DNA of 64,000 nucleotides from Microbispora hainanensis (GTDB lineage: Bacteria; Actinomycetota; Actinomycetes; Streptosporangiales; Streptosporangiaceae), in contig NZ_CP108086.1 of NCBI RefSeq assembly GCF_036186745.1, positions 2,170,001 through 2,234,000 of the forward strand, written 5' to 3'. Below, in pieces: positions 47,943-56,184 of the stretch. The translations under genes were made by a program, and so were the position numbers. The stretch's first letter is position 1; each line of letters starts with the position of its first letter. A model generated the notes under the pieces. It made no database searches, was not told where the DNA came from, and saw nothing but the letters and a program-made list of their open reading frames with translations.

Positions 47943-48568
47943 TGACGACCGCTGACTCGCACAATGGCAGACGCCTGACGGCGCGCGGTGCAAAGACGCG
48001 GACAAGGATCGTCACCGCCGCGAGCGACCTGATGTACGTAAAGGGAGTCAGGGCTACCACGCTTGATGACGTGCTGGCGGCGAGCGGAGTCAGCAAGTCG
48101 CAGTTGTATCACCACTTCGACGGCAAGGACGCGCTCGTGCGGGCCGTCATCGACCACGTGGGAGAACGCGTCATCGAGCGCGAGCGCGAGGCACTCGGCC
48201 ATGTCTCGACGATCCGGGGCCTGCGACGCTGGCGGGACGCGTTGGTCCAGAACAACGCCCTTCGGCATGGCGCCTACGGCTGTGCGCTCGGCTCGCTGGC
48301 CTCCGAGGTCTCCGATCACGACGCGGTCGCACGCGAAGCCCTGTCTCGGCTGTTCAACGAATGGCAGGGACTGCTGGCCGGCGTGTTGCGACGACTTCAA
48401 GACGGTGGTGGGCTCGCGCCCGAGGCGTCGGCGGACCAGCTCGCGACCGGGCTCATGGCCGCCCTCCAGGGCGGGTACATGCTGGCCCAGACCGCGCGCG
48501 ATGTCACCCCGATGGCGACGGCACTCGACATGGCACTCGCGCACATCGAGAGCCTGTCGAAAGACTGA
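47939..48568 (+). CDS. TetR-family transcriptional regulator
   Basis: A 209-residue regulator with an N-terminal helix-turn-helix (RTRIVTAASDLMYVKGVRATTLDDVLAASGVSKSQLYHHF, residues about 22-62) and a TetR_C-type effector domain (GCALGSLASEVSDHDAVAREAL; LATGLMAALQGGYMLAQTARDVTPM). It starts at GTG 47939 or the adjacent ATG 47942. Three TGGAC sites stand upstream of its operon, so it probably represses itself and the surrounding TGGAC genes. Confidence 0.9.
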   Translation: MMTTADSHNGRRLTARGAKTRTRIVTAASDLMYVKGVRATTLDDVLAASGVSKSQLYHHFDGKDALVRAVIDHVGERVIEREREALGHVSTIRGLRRWRDALVQNNALRHGAYGCALGSLASEVSDHDAVAREALSRLFNEWQGLLAGVLRRLQDGGGLAPEASADQLATGLMAALQGGYMLAQTARDVTPMATALDMALAHIESLSKD

Positions 48569-48825
48569 GCTCGTCGCCGTACGGTCCCGGCCGCGAGCCG
48601 AAGTCGCAGGCCGGGAGCACGCCCTGCCCGGAACCCGCGTAAGCCGGCAGCCGAGCGAGCCACCCCGTCACACGCGCCCTCGCTTCCCCGTGGTCGTACG
48701 ACGACGCAGGCAGGGCCGGGTCATATGGCGAGGCGTGCGGGCTCGGCGGTGACCTGCGGGTCCACGTCCACCTGCCTTGTTGTCTTCCGCACAGATCGGC
48801 CCCGCGGATCTGACGAGTCCATCGC

Positions 48826-49176
48826 TCACCGGTCGCGGTTCGAGTCCCGCGCGGTGCGAGTGGCGATGAAGGCCGAACGGTTGATGTCGACGGCGTCCTT
48901 CCATTCGGGATGGTCTTCGACGTAGTCGGCGACGAACCCGCAGTAGACGCCGGCCCTGGACCGACTCCGGCTCAGATCTTCGAGCGCGTAGCGCGCCAGG
49001 GCCGAGGCGACGCCTCGATGCCGTTGGTCCGGGTCCACGTAGGAGTGCGTGAGCGAGATCCGCCCACCGGTCGTCTCGTACGCGAGACTGCCGACGACCT
49101 GCCCGTCGATCAGTGCCTCGTACAGGCGGGTGGTCTCGTCCTTGCGCACCTCAACGGCGGCCGGTGATCGATTCAT
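48826..49176 (-). CDS. GNAT-type N-acetyltransferase (YjdJ-like)
   Basis: A 116-residue small GNAT-fold protein of the Gcn5-related YjdJ/COG2388 kind. RLYEALIDGQVVGSLAYETTGG is the first half; HSYVDPDQRHRGVASALARYAL carries the acetyl-CoA loop (R-x-x-G-V/I-A); and VYCGFVADYVEDHPEW is the typical end. The natural substrate is unknown. It is the last gene of the minus-strand group that begins with the molybdopterin oxidoreductase, 48 bp after the DUF427 gene. Confidence 0.82.
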   Translation of the reverse strand: MNRSPAAVEVRKDETTRLYEALIDGQVVGSLAYETTGGRISLTHSYVDPDQRHRGVASALARYALEDLSRSRSRAGVYCGFVADYVEDHPEWKDAVDINRSAFIATRTARDSNRDR

Positions 49177-49224
49177 GCCGTCCTCTCGCCTCGTTCGTCT
49201 CCAGTCGGTGCCTGTGGGCGGTTG

Positions 49225-49530
49225 TCAGCTCTCGATCCGAACCTGCCGCCTGTCGAAGGCGACATAGCCGCTGAAGTCGCGGCCGACGCGGGCCGCCGCC
49301 GACTCCTTGATGCCGGGGTAGGACCACGCGCCGTCGCTGAGCACCGTCTCTCCGGCCAGGACGTCGTGATACTGCGCCTTCCCCTTCCAGGGACAGGTGT
49401 AGGGCGTCGGGCTGTCGCGGAGCGTGCCGGCCACGACCGAGTCCGGCGGGAAGTAGACGTTCCCCTCTATCCTGACCACCGCGTCGTCCGCGGCCTCGGC
49501 CACCACGGTCTCCCCCACCACTGCCCGCAT
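49225..49530 (-). CDS. DUF427 protein
   Basis: A 101-residue member of DUF427, a small beta-barrel family with no established function. NVYFPPDSV and TPYTCPWKGKAQYHDV are the family hallmarks, followed by GAWSYPGIKESAAARVGRDFSGYVAF. Members often accompany redox enzymes. It lies 44 bp after the DUF6510 gene. Confidence 0.85.
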   Translation of the reverse strand: MRAVVGETVVAEAADDAVVRIEGNVYFPPDSVVAGTLRDSPTPYTCPWKGKAQYHDVLAGETVLSDGAWSYPGIKESAAARVGRDFSGYVAFDRRQVRIES

Positions 49531-49574
49531 GTCCGTTTCCCTTCATCGATCCTTTGGCCGGCCGATGGTCGCGG

Positions 49575-49889
49575 TCAGGCGAGGCCAGGGGCGGGCGAGA
49601 ACGACCACGAGCTGGAGCCCGAGAGGTCGAGCCACGTGCCCCGAGGTGTCCGGGCCACCCGGGCGACCATCGCCTCGCACTCGCGGCAGCGCAGCACGGT
49701 TCCAGGCCCGCCCATGTAGGCATGCAACTGCCCGAACGCCTGCGCGGCGCCGCAGCCGGCGCAACGGACGGTGGCGATGGTCGGGTCGCCCGCGATGATC
49801 CCGGCGAACTCGCCGGCGGCGGCGTTGCCGTCCAGGACCGGGCCGGTGCCGCCGCCGGGTGCGGCCGGGGTCGAGAAGTCCGAGGTCAT
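49575..49889 (-). CDS. DUF6510-type small zinc-ribbon protein
   Basis: A 104-residue protein with two CxxC pairs, VRCAGCGAAQ and LRCRECEAM, spaced 30 residues, which form a likely zinc ribbon. Its place after a ferredoxin-reductase-like gene and a molybdopterin oxidoreductase gene recurs in actinobacteria, so it probably serves that enzyme set. The ATG overlaps the reductase stop (ATGA), and GGGAG is upstream. Confidence 0.78.
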   Translation of the reverse strand: MTSDFSTPAAPGGGTGPVLDGNAAAGEFAGIIAGDPTIATVRCAGCGAAQAFGQLHAYMGGPGTVLRCRECEAMVARVARTPRGTWLDLSGSSSWSFSPAPGLA

Positions 49890-50685
49890 CGAGTAGCTCC
49901 CGTTGCTCCGAATCGTTCCGTACGTATGCGATCTTCGGGGTATCCCGTCGTGCGGAGCAGCCGTGTGGCGTGGTCGACGAAGCCGGAGGGGCCGCACACG
50001 TAGACCCGGGCCGCCAGAGGCTCCGGCCACGCGGACGGAGGCCGGATGTCCTCGACCGTGAGGTGTCCGGCGGCACGGAGGTGCCCGTCGGGGACCCTGC
50101 GCGTGTAGACGAGGCGCACGTCCGCGAACCCCGGCGCGGACGGATCGGCCGACATCTCTTCCAGCTCGGGCCCGTACATGAGGTCGCGCGGCCGCGAAGC
50201 GAATACACGAGCATGGTCCGCGTCGGGTCCCCCGCTCGCTTCCGGGCTCGCACCATGGTGACCAGCGGCACCACTCCTGATCCACCGGCGATCAGGAGCA
50301 CCGGGCCGTCCCCGATGGACGGGTCGCCCGGCTCCCAGACGAACCATCCGCCGATGGGCCCGCGTACGTCGAGCTCGTCGCCGATCTCCATGGTCTCCAC
50401 CAGGTAGGGCGAGACCTCGCCATGGGGCAGGAGGTCGACGGTGATCGCGACGCGGTCGGGTGTGGCGGGCTCGGCCAGCGAGTAGCTCCGCTGGGCCGAG
50501 TAGCCGTCCGCCGCTGTGAGACGGATATCCACGTGCTGGCCGGGCAGATGTCCGGTCCAGCCGGGCACGTGGAGATCGAGTGTCCGGGAATGCCACGACT
50601 GCGAGTGCACACCGACGAGCGTTGCCTTGCGCCAGCGATTCCCTGCCAGAGCCACGGAGCCCAAGGCCGTGTTCGTGTCAGTCAT
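49886..50685 (-). pseudogene. FAD/NAD(P)-binding oxidoreductase, frameshifted
   Basis: A ferredoxin-NADP-reductase-like protein in two frames. From ATG 50685 the first frame gives GHLPGQHVDIRLTA, the FAD-site motif QRSYSLAE, and the NAD-binding start LLIAGGSGVVPLVTMVRARK to TMLVYSLRGR. The homology goes on in another frame as RDLMYGPELEEMS, then VYVCGPSGFVDHATRLL to the stop at 49886. The change is around 50190, in a GC-rich GCGCG run where two extra bases or one missing base would explain it. Either a true recent frameshift or a sequence error. It overlaps both neighbours. Confidence 0.82.
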
Positions 50686-51274
50686 CGGCGTACCGCTGCT
50701 CGCGCCATGGGTCGCCGTACGTGTGATAGCCGAAGCTCTCCCAGAAGCCCGGCTCGTCGGAGCGCTGCATGGTGATGCCCTTCACCCACTTCGCGGACTT
50801 CCAGAAGTAGAGATGCGGCACCAGGAGCCTGGCCGGACCGCCGTGCTCGGCGTGAAGCGGCTCTCCCTCGAACTCGTACGCGATCCAGGCCCTGCCGCCG
50901 AGCAGGTCTTCCAGAGGGAGGTTCGTGGTGTAGCCGCCGTACGAGTGGACCATCGCATAGTCGTCGTCGGTCTCGACGTCCTCGAAGAAGGTGTCGAGCG
51001 CGACGCCCCGCCACCGGGTCCCGAGTTTCGTCCACCGGGTCACGCAGTGGATATCGACGTTGATCTCCTCGGAGGGCAGGGCCGTCATCTCGTCCCAGCT
51101 CCACCGCTTCGGCTCGCCGATCTCCGGTGTGATGGTGAAGCTCCACCTCTCCGTCGGGATCAGCTGCGTCGGACCGGCCGTCAGCACGGGGAATCCGTGG
51201 GTCAGATGCTGGCCGGGCGGCAGATCGGCGGCACGCGGGTCGTGATGGCCGAAGAAGCCACGCGAGATTGTCAC
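50678..51274 (-). CDS. Molybdopterin-dependent (sulfite-oxidase-like) oxidoreductase
   Basis: A 198-residue protein of the YedY/sulfite oxidase molybdopterin fold. The cysteine that ligates molybdenum is Cys77 in VDIHCVTRWTKLGTRWRGV; YTTNLPLEDLLG and HGGPARLLVPHLYFWKSAKWV are typical cofactor-binding segments. There is no twin-arginine signal, so it seems cytoplasmic. GTG 51274 is the start. First gene of a group with the reductase and DUF6510 genes, 60 bp downstream of a TGGAC site. Confidence 0.86.
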   Translation of the reverse strand: MTISRGFFGHHDPRAADLPPGQHLTHGFPVLTAGPTQLIPTERWSFTITPEIGEPKRWSWDEMTALPSEEINVDIHCVTRWTKLGTRWRGVALDTFFEDVETDDDYAMVHSYGGYTTNLPLEDLLGGRAWIAYEFEGEPLHAEHGGPARLLVPHLYFWKSAKWVKGITMQRSDEPGFWESFGYHTYGDPWREQRYADD

Positions 51275-51333
51275 CCTGTGCTCTCTTCCAGACCCAACGG
51301 TCTCTAGTGGTGGGCGCCTCACGGACGAGTTGA

Positions 51334-51349
51334 TGGACTCTTTGGTCCA
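51334..51349. promoter_or_regulatory. TGGAC-N6-GTCCA operator, copy 7
   Basis: TGGACTCTTTGGTCCA upstream of the molybdopterin oxidoreductase gene, in the gap shared with the divergent zinc-finger/sigma-like gene. Confidence 0.68.
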
Positions 51350-51432
51350 AACTAGGGTCCGGCTGCGACCGGTGTCAAAGCGTACCTGGCCCGCTATATG
51401 CCGCATGTGACCATGAGATAGGTTGCAGAAAT

Positions 51433-51448
51433 TGGACTACATAGACCA
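51433..51448. promoter_or_regulatory. TGGAC-N6-GACCA operator, copy 8
   Basis: TGGACTACATAGACCA, one base off the consensus, 95 bp before the start of the zinc-finger/sigma-like gene. Confidence 0.58.
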
Positions 51449-51542
51449 AACTCCGACGAGATGGCCAGGGAGGCAGGCTGTCGATCAACGCCTCCGGCCG
51501 GTGATGTCGTGGCGCGGCCTGGCGAACCGAGAAGGTGACTCC

Positions 51543-52352
51543 GTGACTGATGGCAGATGCTCCGACATGGTGCGATTCGGCGGCGATCTCGGGCTGGCAC
51601 CGGAACACCTCCGGGGTTCGCTGACCGCTCATCTGGCCGACTGCCCGGACTGCGCGTCGTATGTCTCACAGATCGCCACGACCCGCGAGGTCCTCGGACG
51701 GCGCTCAGGTCCCGGTGGCGTACGGAACGACGGGTCCCCGGCGGGCGCCGAGGCCTTGCGACGTGCTCTCTTCGCGCGTGCCGAACTGCTCGACCCCGCG
51801 AACGCCGAGGACCTCGCCCAGCGATCGCTGGAGGTGGGCCTGGCCCTGCAACGCAGGGATTCCCGCCCGCGAGGGATCGCCGAGCTGACCACGATCATGC
51901 ACGCGCTCAGTGACGCGCAGATGCGGCTGGAGGGCCGCACGACGCCCGCCGTCGACGTCGGCGCGGCCGCCCGAGCCCGGGCGGGCTCACTGGACGACCT
52001 CAACAGCGATGCCGATGAGCCCGAGCTCTTCTATCCGGATCTCTACCCGGGTGAGGGCGGGATCGACGGGTGGGTCGTCAGCCCGAGCCGGTGGCGGTAC
52101 GGCGCGGAGATCCTGGGCCCGGAGGAAGTGGACGAGACCGGAGAGGTGTACGACCTGGTCGACAAGGCGCTCGGCGAACTGCCCGAGCCGCTCGGCGACC
52201 TTCTCGCGCTCGTCGACATACAGGGCTACCCGCTGACCGGCGCGGCGCGGGCACTCGGGCTCGATGAGCCATCGGCGACGGCTTCCTTGGCCCGCGCCCG
52301 GAACCACGTCCGTGGCCGTCTCGACGAGTACCTGCGTGGTGTGTCCCGGTAG
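51543..52352 (+). CDS. Anti-sigma-like zinc finger joined to a sigma-region-4-like domain
   Basis: A 269-residue protein of unusual make-up. Residues 20-45 (LTAHLADCPDCASYVSQI) match the HxxxCxxC zinc finger of anti-sigma factors. Residues 215-265 (LPEPLGDLLALVDIQGYPLTGAARALGLDEPSATASLARARNHV) match sigma-70 region 4. The middle is hydrophilic with no membrane helix. GTG 51543 follows AAGG; the open frame extends upstream to 51423. It could bind RNA polymerase or a sigma factor and release it on oxidation. Not a family I can name. Confidence 0.65.
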   Translation: MTDGRCSDMVRFGGDLGLAPEHLRGSLTAHLADCPDCASYVSQIATTREVLGRRSGPGGVRNDGSPAGAEALRRALFARAELLDPANAEDLAQRSLEVGLALQRRDSRPRGIAELTTIMHALSDAQMRLEGRTTPAVDVGAAARARAGSLDDLNSDADEPELFYPDLYPGEGGIDGWVVSPSRWRYGAEILGPEEVDETGEVYDLVDKALGELPEPLGDLLALVDIQGYPLTGAARALGLDEPSATASLARARNHVRGRLDEYLRGVSR

Positions 52353-52493
52353 GCCAAGACCACGATTCGGTACCCCCGCGAGAGCGGTGGCCCTTCGGGG
52401 TGGCCGTCGGCGGCCGTTCGGGGTGGCCGCATCACGGGCGCGCGGCAGATGGGCGGCGAAGGGTTGCGCCGAGGGGTGCCCAGCAGGGCAGGG

Positions 52494-52533
52494 GCGGCGG
52501 CGACCTGCGATGCGGCCCACAGGTCGCCGCCGC
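52494..52533. terminator. Bidirectional terminator hairpin, 14-bp perfect stem
   Basis: GCGGCGGCGACCTG (52494-52507) is perfectly complementary to 52520-52533 around a 12-base loop. It lies between the sigma-like gene and the converging ribosomal protein operon. Confidence 0.75.
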
Positions 52534-52560
52534 TTCGGCCCAGGCCCGTGCGGGACCATG

Positions 52561-52594
52561 ACCCCGCCCCCGAGGTGACCCCGCCCCCGAGGTG
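52561..52594. repeat. 17-bp tandem duplication before the rpmF stop
   Basis: ACCCCGCCCCCGAGGTG occurs twice in direct succession (52561-52577 and 52578-52594), just past the end of rpmF. Confidence 0.75.
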
Positions 52595-52596
52595 GC

Positions 52597-52764
52597 TCAG
52601 CCGGGAACGATGAGCCCGCGCTGGTAGGCGCGTACCAGCCGGCGGGGCACCAGGAGCTCGCGGCCGTTCACGGTGATCGGCACCAGGTCGGGCGGAGTCG
52701 CCTTCCACTGGCTGCGACGGTGGCGGGTGTTGCTGCGCGAGGTTCTGCGCTTGGGAACGGCCAC
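52597..52764 (-). CDS. rpmF: Ribosomal protein bL32, zinc-free form
   Basis: A 55-residue bL32, starting [19 protein letters not shown] after the initiator, with [17 protein letters not shown] at the end. The zinc-binding cysteines of the standard form are absent. GTG 52764 lies two bases after the rpsN stop, making it the last gene of the Zur-controlled minus-strand operon. Confidence 0.9.
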   Translation of the reverse strand: MAVPKRRTSRSNTRHRRSQWKATPPDLVPITVNGRELLVPRRLVRAYQRGLIVPG

Positions 52765-52766
52765 GA

Positions 52767-53066
52767 TCACCAGCTCGCCTTCGTCACGCCCGGCAGTTCG
52801 CCCCGATGGGCCATCTGCCGGAACCGGATCCGCGACAGCCCGAACGTGCCGAGATATCCCCGCGGGCGGCCGTCGACGGAGTCGCGGTTGCGCACGCGGG
52901 TCGCGCTCGCGTCGCGCGGCTGGCGCGCCAGCTCGCGTACGGCCGATGCCCGCTCTTCCGGAGTGCCGGTGCGTACGACCTCCTTCAGCTCCGCACGCCG
53001 CCGGGCGTAGCGGGCGACCACGGCCTTGCGCCTCTCGTTGGCCGCGATCTTGCTCTTCTTGGCCAT
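52767..53066 (-). CDS. rpsN: Ribosomal protein uS14, zinc-free form
   Basis: A 99-residue uS14 of the long, cysteine-free class: [20 protein letters not shown], then [20 protein letters not shown] and [19 protein letters not shown]. The zinc-binding short form has two CxxC pairs; here none. It starts at ATG 53066 in a TGATG overlap with rpmB. Confidence 0.95.
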   Translation of the reverse strand: MAKKSKIAANERRKAVVARYARRRAELKEVVRTGTPEERASAVRELARQPRDASATRVRNRDSVDGRPRGYLGTFGLSRIRFRQMAHRGELPGVTKASW

Positions 53067-53302
53067 CAGATCTTCTCTCCGCGGGCCCGGATCCGGGCGA
53101 CGGCGGTCTCGATGCCGATCTTGTCGATGGTTCTGATCGCCCGGGTGCTGAGCGTGAGCCGTACATAGCGGTTCTCGCTGGGCAGCCAGTAGCGGCGGTG
53201 CTGGATGTTGGGGTTCCATCGCCGGCGGGTGCGGCGGTGGGAGTGGGAGACGCGGTTGCCGAAGACCGGCGCGGCTCCCGTGAGCTGGCAGTGCGCCGAC
53301 AT
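53066..53302 (-). CDS. rpmB: Ribosomal protein bL28, zinc-free form
   Basis: A 78-residue bL28: [31 protein letters not shown] followed by [20 protein letters not shown]. It has one cysteine where the zinc form has a CxxC pair and lacks the second pair. TGATG overlaps on both sides link it to rpmE and rpsN. Confidence 0.94.
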   Translation of the reverse strand: MSAHCQLTGAAPVFGNRVSHSHRRTRRRWNPNIQHRRYWLPSENRYVRLTLSTRAIRTIDKIGIETAVARIRARGEKI

Positions 53303-53547
53303 CAGGCCCTCCCGTAGCGCTGGTTGAACCGCTCGACCCGGCCGGCGGTGTCGAGCACCCTGCTGCGCCCGGTGTAGAAGGGGTGGCTCGCGGAGGAGAC
53401 GTCGACGTCCACCACGGGATAGGTGTTGCCGTCCTCCCACTCGATCGTCTTGCCGCTGGTGATGGTCGAGCGGGTGAGGAAGGCGAACCCGGCGCCCGGG
53501 TCGCGGAACACGACCGGGTGGTAGTCGGGGTGGATGCCCTTCTTCAT
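53302..53547 (-). CDS. rpmE: Ribosomal protein bL31, type B (zinc-free)
   Basis: An 81-residue type B bL31: [48 protein letters not shown]. Type B lacks the CxxC zinc site of type A. GGGAGG precedes ATG 53547, which also overlaps the rpmG stop (ATGA). Confidence 0.95.
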   Translation of the reverse strand: MKKGIHPDYHPVVFRDPGAGFAFLTRSTITSGKTIEWEDGNTYPVVDVDVSSASHPFYTGRSRVLDTAGRVERFNQRYGRA

Positions 53548-53708
53548 CGTTCCTCCCGGAATGCGACGTGCCTGCGGATGATCGGGTCGTACTTGCGGAG
53601 CGTGAGCCGGTCGGGGTCGTTTCGCCGGTTCTTGCGGGTCACGTAGGTGTAGCCGGTGCCCGCGCTCGATCGCAGCTTGATCACGGGGCGTAGCTCGTTT
53701 CTGGCCAT
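53544..53708 (-). CDS. rpmG: Ribosomal protein bL33, zinc-free form
   Basis: A 54-residue bL33 read directly from the sequence: [20 protein letters not shown], then [22 protein letters not shown]. It has no cysteine pairs. First gene of the five-gene minus-strand operon, 31 bp from the Zur box. Confidence 0.95.
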   Translation of the reverse strand: MARNELRPVIKLRSSAGTGYTYVTRKNRRNDPDRLTLRKYDPIIRRHVAFREER

Positions 53709-53739
53709 GGGCCGTTCCTCTCTCGCCGTCGGTATGTGT

Positions 53740-53764
53740 AATGATAACGATAATCGTTTTCATT
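53740..53764. promoter_or_regulatory. Zur box controlling both flanking operons
   Basis: A 25-bp inverted repeat with arms AATGATAACGAT and ATCGTTTTCATT around a single central base, one mismatch only. It fits Zur boxes of actinobacteria. It lies between rpmG (31 bp away) and the mrf-like gene (20 bp away), so one repressor site can silence both directions while zinc is plentiful. Confidence 0.88.
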
Positions 53765-53784
53765 CCGGCAACCCGGAGGCACCC

Positions 53785-54939
53785 ATGTCCACCCCCGTCG
53801 TCCTGGTCGCGGGCCTGCACGCCTCTGCTCGCACGGCCGTCGTCGATCGCCTCCTGCGCGACCATCCCGGCTCCGTGGCCGTCCACCACGACCTGCGGGA
53901 GGTGACCGCCGACCGGGTGCAGCGCGTGGTGCGCGACGCGTCCACCGTGCTCGACCTGGCCGACGTACGGCTCGCGCACGGCTGCGTCACCTGCACCGTC
54001 CGCGAGGACCTGCTCCCTCAGCTGGTGCGGCACGCCGCCACCGCGTCGCTGCTCGTGGTCGACCTGTGGGACTCGGTCGAGCCGCGCTCGGTCGCCGAGG
54101 CGCTCGACTGTGAGGAGGCCCACGACATCCTGCGGCTGACCTGCGTGCTGACCGCGCTGCACGCCGAGCACATGCCCGTCGACATCACCCGCGGCGACCG
54201 CCTCCGCGAGACCGGCCAGATCGCCGCGTCCGGCGACCAGCGCTTTCTCGCCGAGGTCCTGGCCCGGCAGATCGAGTACGCGACCGCCCTGTCCGTGCAC
54301 GGCGGCGACGAAGAGGATGTGGAGCTCTCCCGCGCCGTGCTCGCCCACCTCGCGCCCTGCACGCCGGTTTTCGCCCCGGGTTCCGCCGAGTCGCCGCTGC
54401 CCGACGTGACCGGCGCCCGGCTGTGCACGCGGGAACTGGCCGAACGCGTCGACCCCGCCACCGCCCAGCTGCCCTGCGACGCCCAGACCGACGAGATCAC
54501 CACGGTCGTCTGGCACCGGCTGCGCCCGCTGCACCCCGCCCGCCTGTTCGAGGCCGTGGACGAGCTGGTCACCCAGTCCGTACGCTCCCGCGGGCGGTTC
54601 TGGCTGGCCAGCCGGCCCGATCGGCAGCTCGCCTGGGACGCGGTCGCGGGCATCGTGTCGGTCGAGGACGCCGGGCCCTGGCTGGCCGCGTTGCCGGAGG
54701 CCGCCTGGGACATGGTCTCCCCCGCCCGCCGTACGGCCGCCGGCCTCGACTGGGACCCCGTCACCGGCGACCGGGTCCAGCACCTGGTGTTCACCGGGCC
54801 CGACCTCGACCGCGAGCGCCTCCACGCCCTGCTCGACTCCTGCCTGCTCACCGGGGAGGAGGCACGGGCGGGCTCCGGCGTGTGGGCCGGTTACGACGAC
54901 CCCTTCGCCCACATCCTCGACCTCAAGGAGATCGCATGA
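53785..54939 (+). CDS. mrf: COG0523-like protein related to Mrf (ribosome hibernation recruitment factor)
   Basis: A 384-residue protein of the CobW/COG0523 family found in Zur operons with zinc-free ribosomal proteins. The family's GTPase P-loop (GxxGxGKT) is replaced by GLHASART at residues 10-17, so GTP binding is doubtful. The metal motif CxxC remains in [11 protein letters not shown] (Cys67, Cys70). In mycobacteria the homologue next to such a cluster is Mrf, which brings the hibernation factor Mpy to zinc-starved ribosomes. Identity with Mrf is inferred from context. GGAGG precedes ATG 53785. Confidence 0.72.
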   Translation: MSTPVVLVAGLHASARTAVVDRLLRDHPGSVAVHHDLREVTADRVQRVVRDASTVLDLADVRLAHGCVTCTVREDLLPQLVRHAATASLLVVDLWDSVEPRSVAEALDCEEAHDILRLTCVLTALHAEHMPVDITRGDRLRETGQIAASGDQRFLAEVLARQIEYATALSVHGGDEEDVELSRAVLAHLAPCTPVFAPGSAESPLPDVTGARLCTRELAERVDPATAQLPCDAQTDEITTVVWHRLRPLHPARLFEAVDELVTQSVRSRGRFWLASRPDRQLAWDAVAGIVSVEDAGPWLAALPEAAWDMVSPARRTAAGLDWDPVTGDRVQHLVFTGPDLDRERLHALLDSCLLTGEEARAGSGVWAGYDDPFAHILDLKEIA

Positions 54940-55163
54940 AGCCCCGCCGTACGCCCCGGAAGAAGGGCAACCCGCTGCAGGGCGTGAGCTACGTCGACTA
55001 CAAGAACACCGACCTGCTGCGGAAGTTCATCTCCGACCGCGGCAAGATCCGCAGCCGCCGCGTCACCGGCGTCACCGTGCAGCAGCAACGCCAGATCGCC
55101 CGCGCCATCAAGAACGCCCGTGAGATGGCGCTGCTCCCCTACGCATCCCAGCCGCGTTCCTGA
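54936..55163 (+). CDS. rpsR: Ribosomal protein bS18, zinc-free form
   Basis: A 75-residue bS18: [20 protein letters not shown], then [48 protein letters not shown]. The N-terminal CxxC of the zinc form is absent. It overlaps the mrf-like gene by ATGA and precedes znuA by 64 bp. Confidence 0.95.
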   Translation: MKPRRTPRKKGNPLQGVSYVDYKNTDLLRKFISDRGKIRSRRVTGVTVQQQRQIARAIKNAREMALLPYASQPRS

Positions 55164-55227
55164 CCGGCACGGCGCCCCCGGCCCTCGGCGGGCAGACCGT
55201 CGACCCGTTCGAACCACAAGGATTGAC

Positions 55228-56184
55228 ATGAACACCTCCTCCCTCCGTCGTCCCGCCGTGCTCGTCGTCGCGGGCGTGGCTTCCGTGCTGCTGGCCGGCT
55301 GCGGCGGCTCGCCTGCTCCCGCGGCGTCCGCGGCGCCGTCCGCGAGCGCGTCCACGAGCGCGTCCACCGGCGCGGTCGCCGTGGTGACCTCCACCAACGT
55401 GTACGGCGACATCGTGCGGCAGATCGGCGGCGACAAGGTCGCGGTGACCTCGTTCATCGCCAGCCCCGACCAGGACCCGCACTCCTACGAGGCCAACACG
55501 CAGAACCAGCTGGCCCTGTCGAACGCCAAGGTGATCATCGAGAACGGCGGCGGCTACGACGACTTCATGGACAAGATGCGCGACGCCGCCGGCAACACCA
55601 CGGCCCAGGTGCTGAACGCGGTCGAGATCTCCGGGAAGACGGCGGCCGCCGGGGAGGAGCTCAACGAGCACGTCTGGTATGACTTCCCGTCCGTCGCGCG
55701 GCTGGCCGACTCGATCGCCGCCGCGCTGGGCAAGGCCGATCCCTCCGGAGCCGCCGCCTTCACCGCAGGGGCCGAGGCCTTCAAGCAGAAGCTCACGCCG
55801 CTGGAGGAGCAGGAGGCGACGATCGCGCAGAGCGCGAAGGGCACCGCCGTGGCGATCACCGAGCCGGTCCCGCTGTACATGATCGAGGCCTGCGGCCTGA
55901 CCAACGCCACCCCCGAGGACTTCAGCGAGGCCATCGAGGAGGGCAACGACGTCTCCGCCCGCGTCCTGCGGGACACCCTCGCCCTGTTCAGCGGCAAGAA
56001 GGTGCGGGCCCTGGTCTACAACTCCCAGACCTCCGGCCCGGAGACCGAGAAGGTCCGTGAGGCGGCGGACGGCAGCGGGATCCCCGTCGTCCCGGTCACC
56101 GAGACCCTGCCCTCCGGTGAGGACTACATCGGCTGGATGACCGCCAACCTCGACGCGCTCGGCAAGGCCCTGCACGATGACTGA
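55228..56184 (+). CDS. znuA: Zinc ABC importer binding protein (ZnuA-like)
   Basis: A 318-residue lipoprotein with a lipobox VLLAGC, a short Ala/Ser-rich linker, and the cluster A-I metal-binding fold. Metal-ligand histidines are expected in DQDPHSYEAN and LNEHVWYDFP. It lacks the long histidine-rich loop of some ZnuA proteins. AAGG precedes ATG 55228. Cotranscription from the Zur box with mrf and rpsR is likely, because no second Zur box is visible here. Confidence 0.9.
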   Translation: MNTSSLRRPAVLVVAGVASVLLAGCGGSPAPAASAAPSASASTSASTGAVAVVTSTNVYGDIVRQIGGDKVAVTSFIASPDQDPHSYEANTQNQLALSNAKVIIENGGGYDDFMDKMRDAAGNTTAQVLNAVEISGKTAAAGEELNEHVWYDFPSVARLADSIAAALGKADPSGAAAFTAGAEAFKQKLTPLEEQEATIAQSAKGTAVAITEPVPLYMIEACGLTNATPEDFSEAIEEGNDVSARVLRDTLALFSGKKVRALVYNSQTSGPETEKVREAADGSGIPVVPVTETLPSGEDYIGWMTANLDALGKALHDD

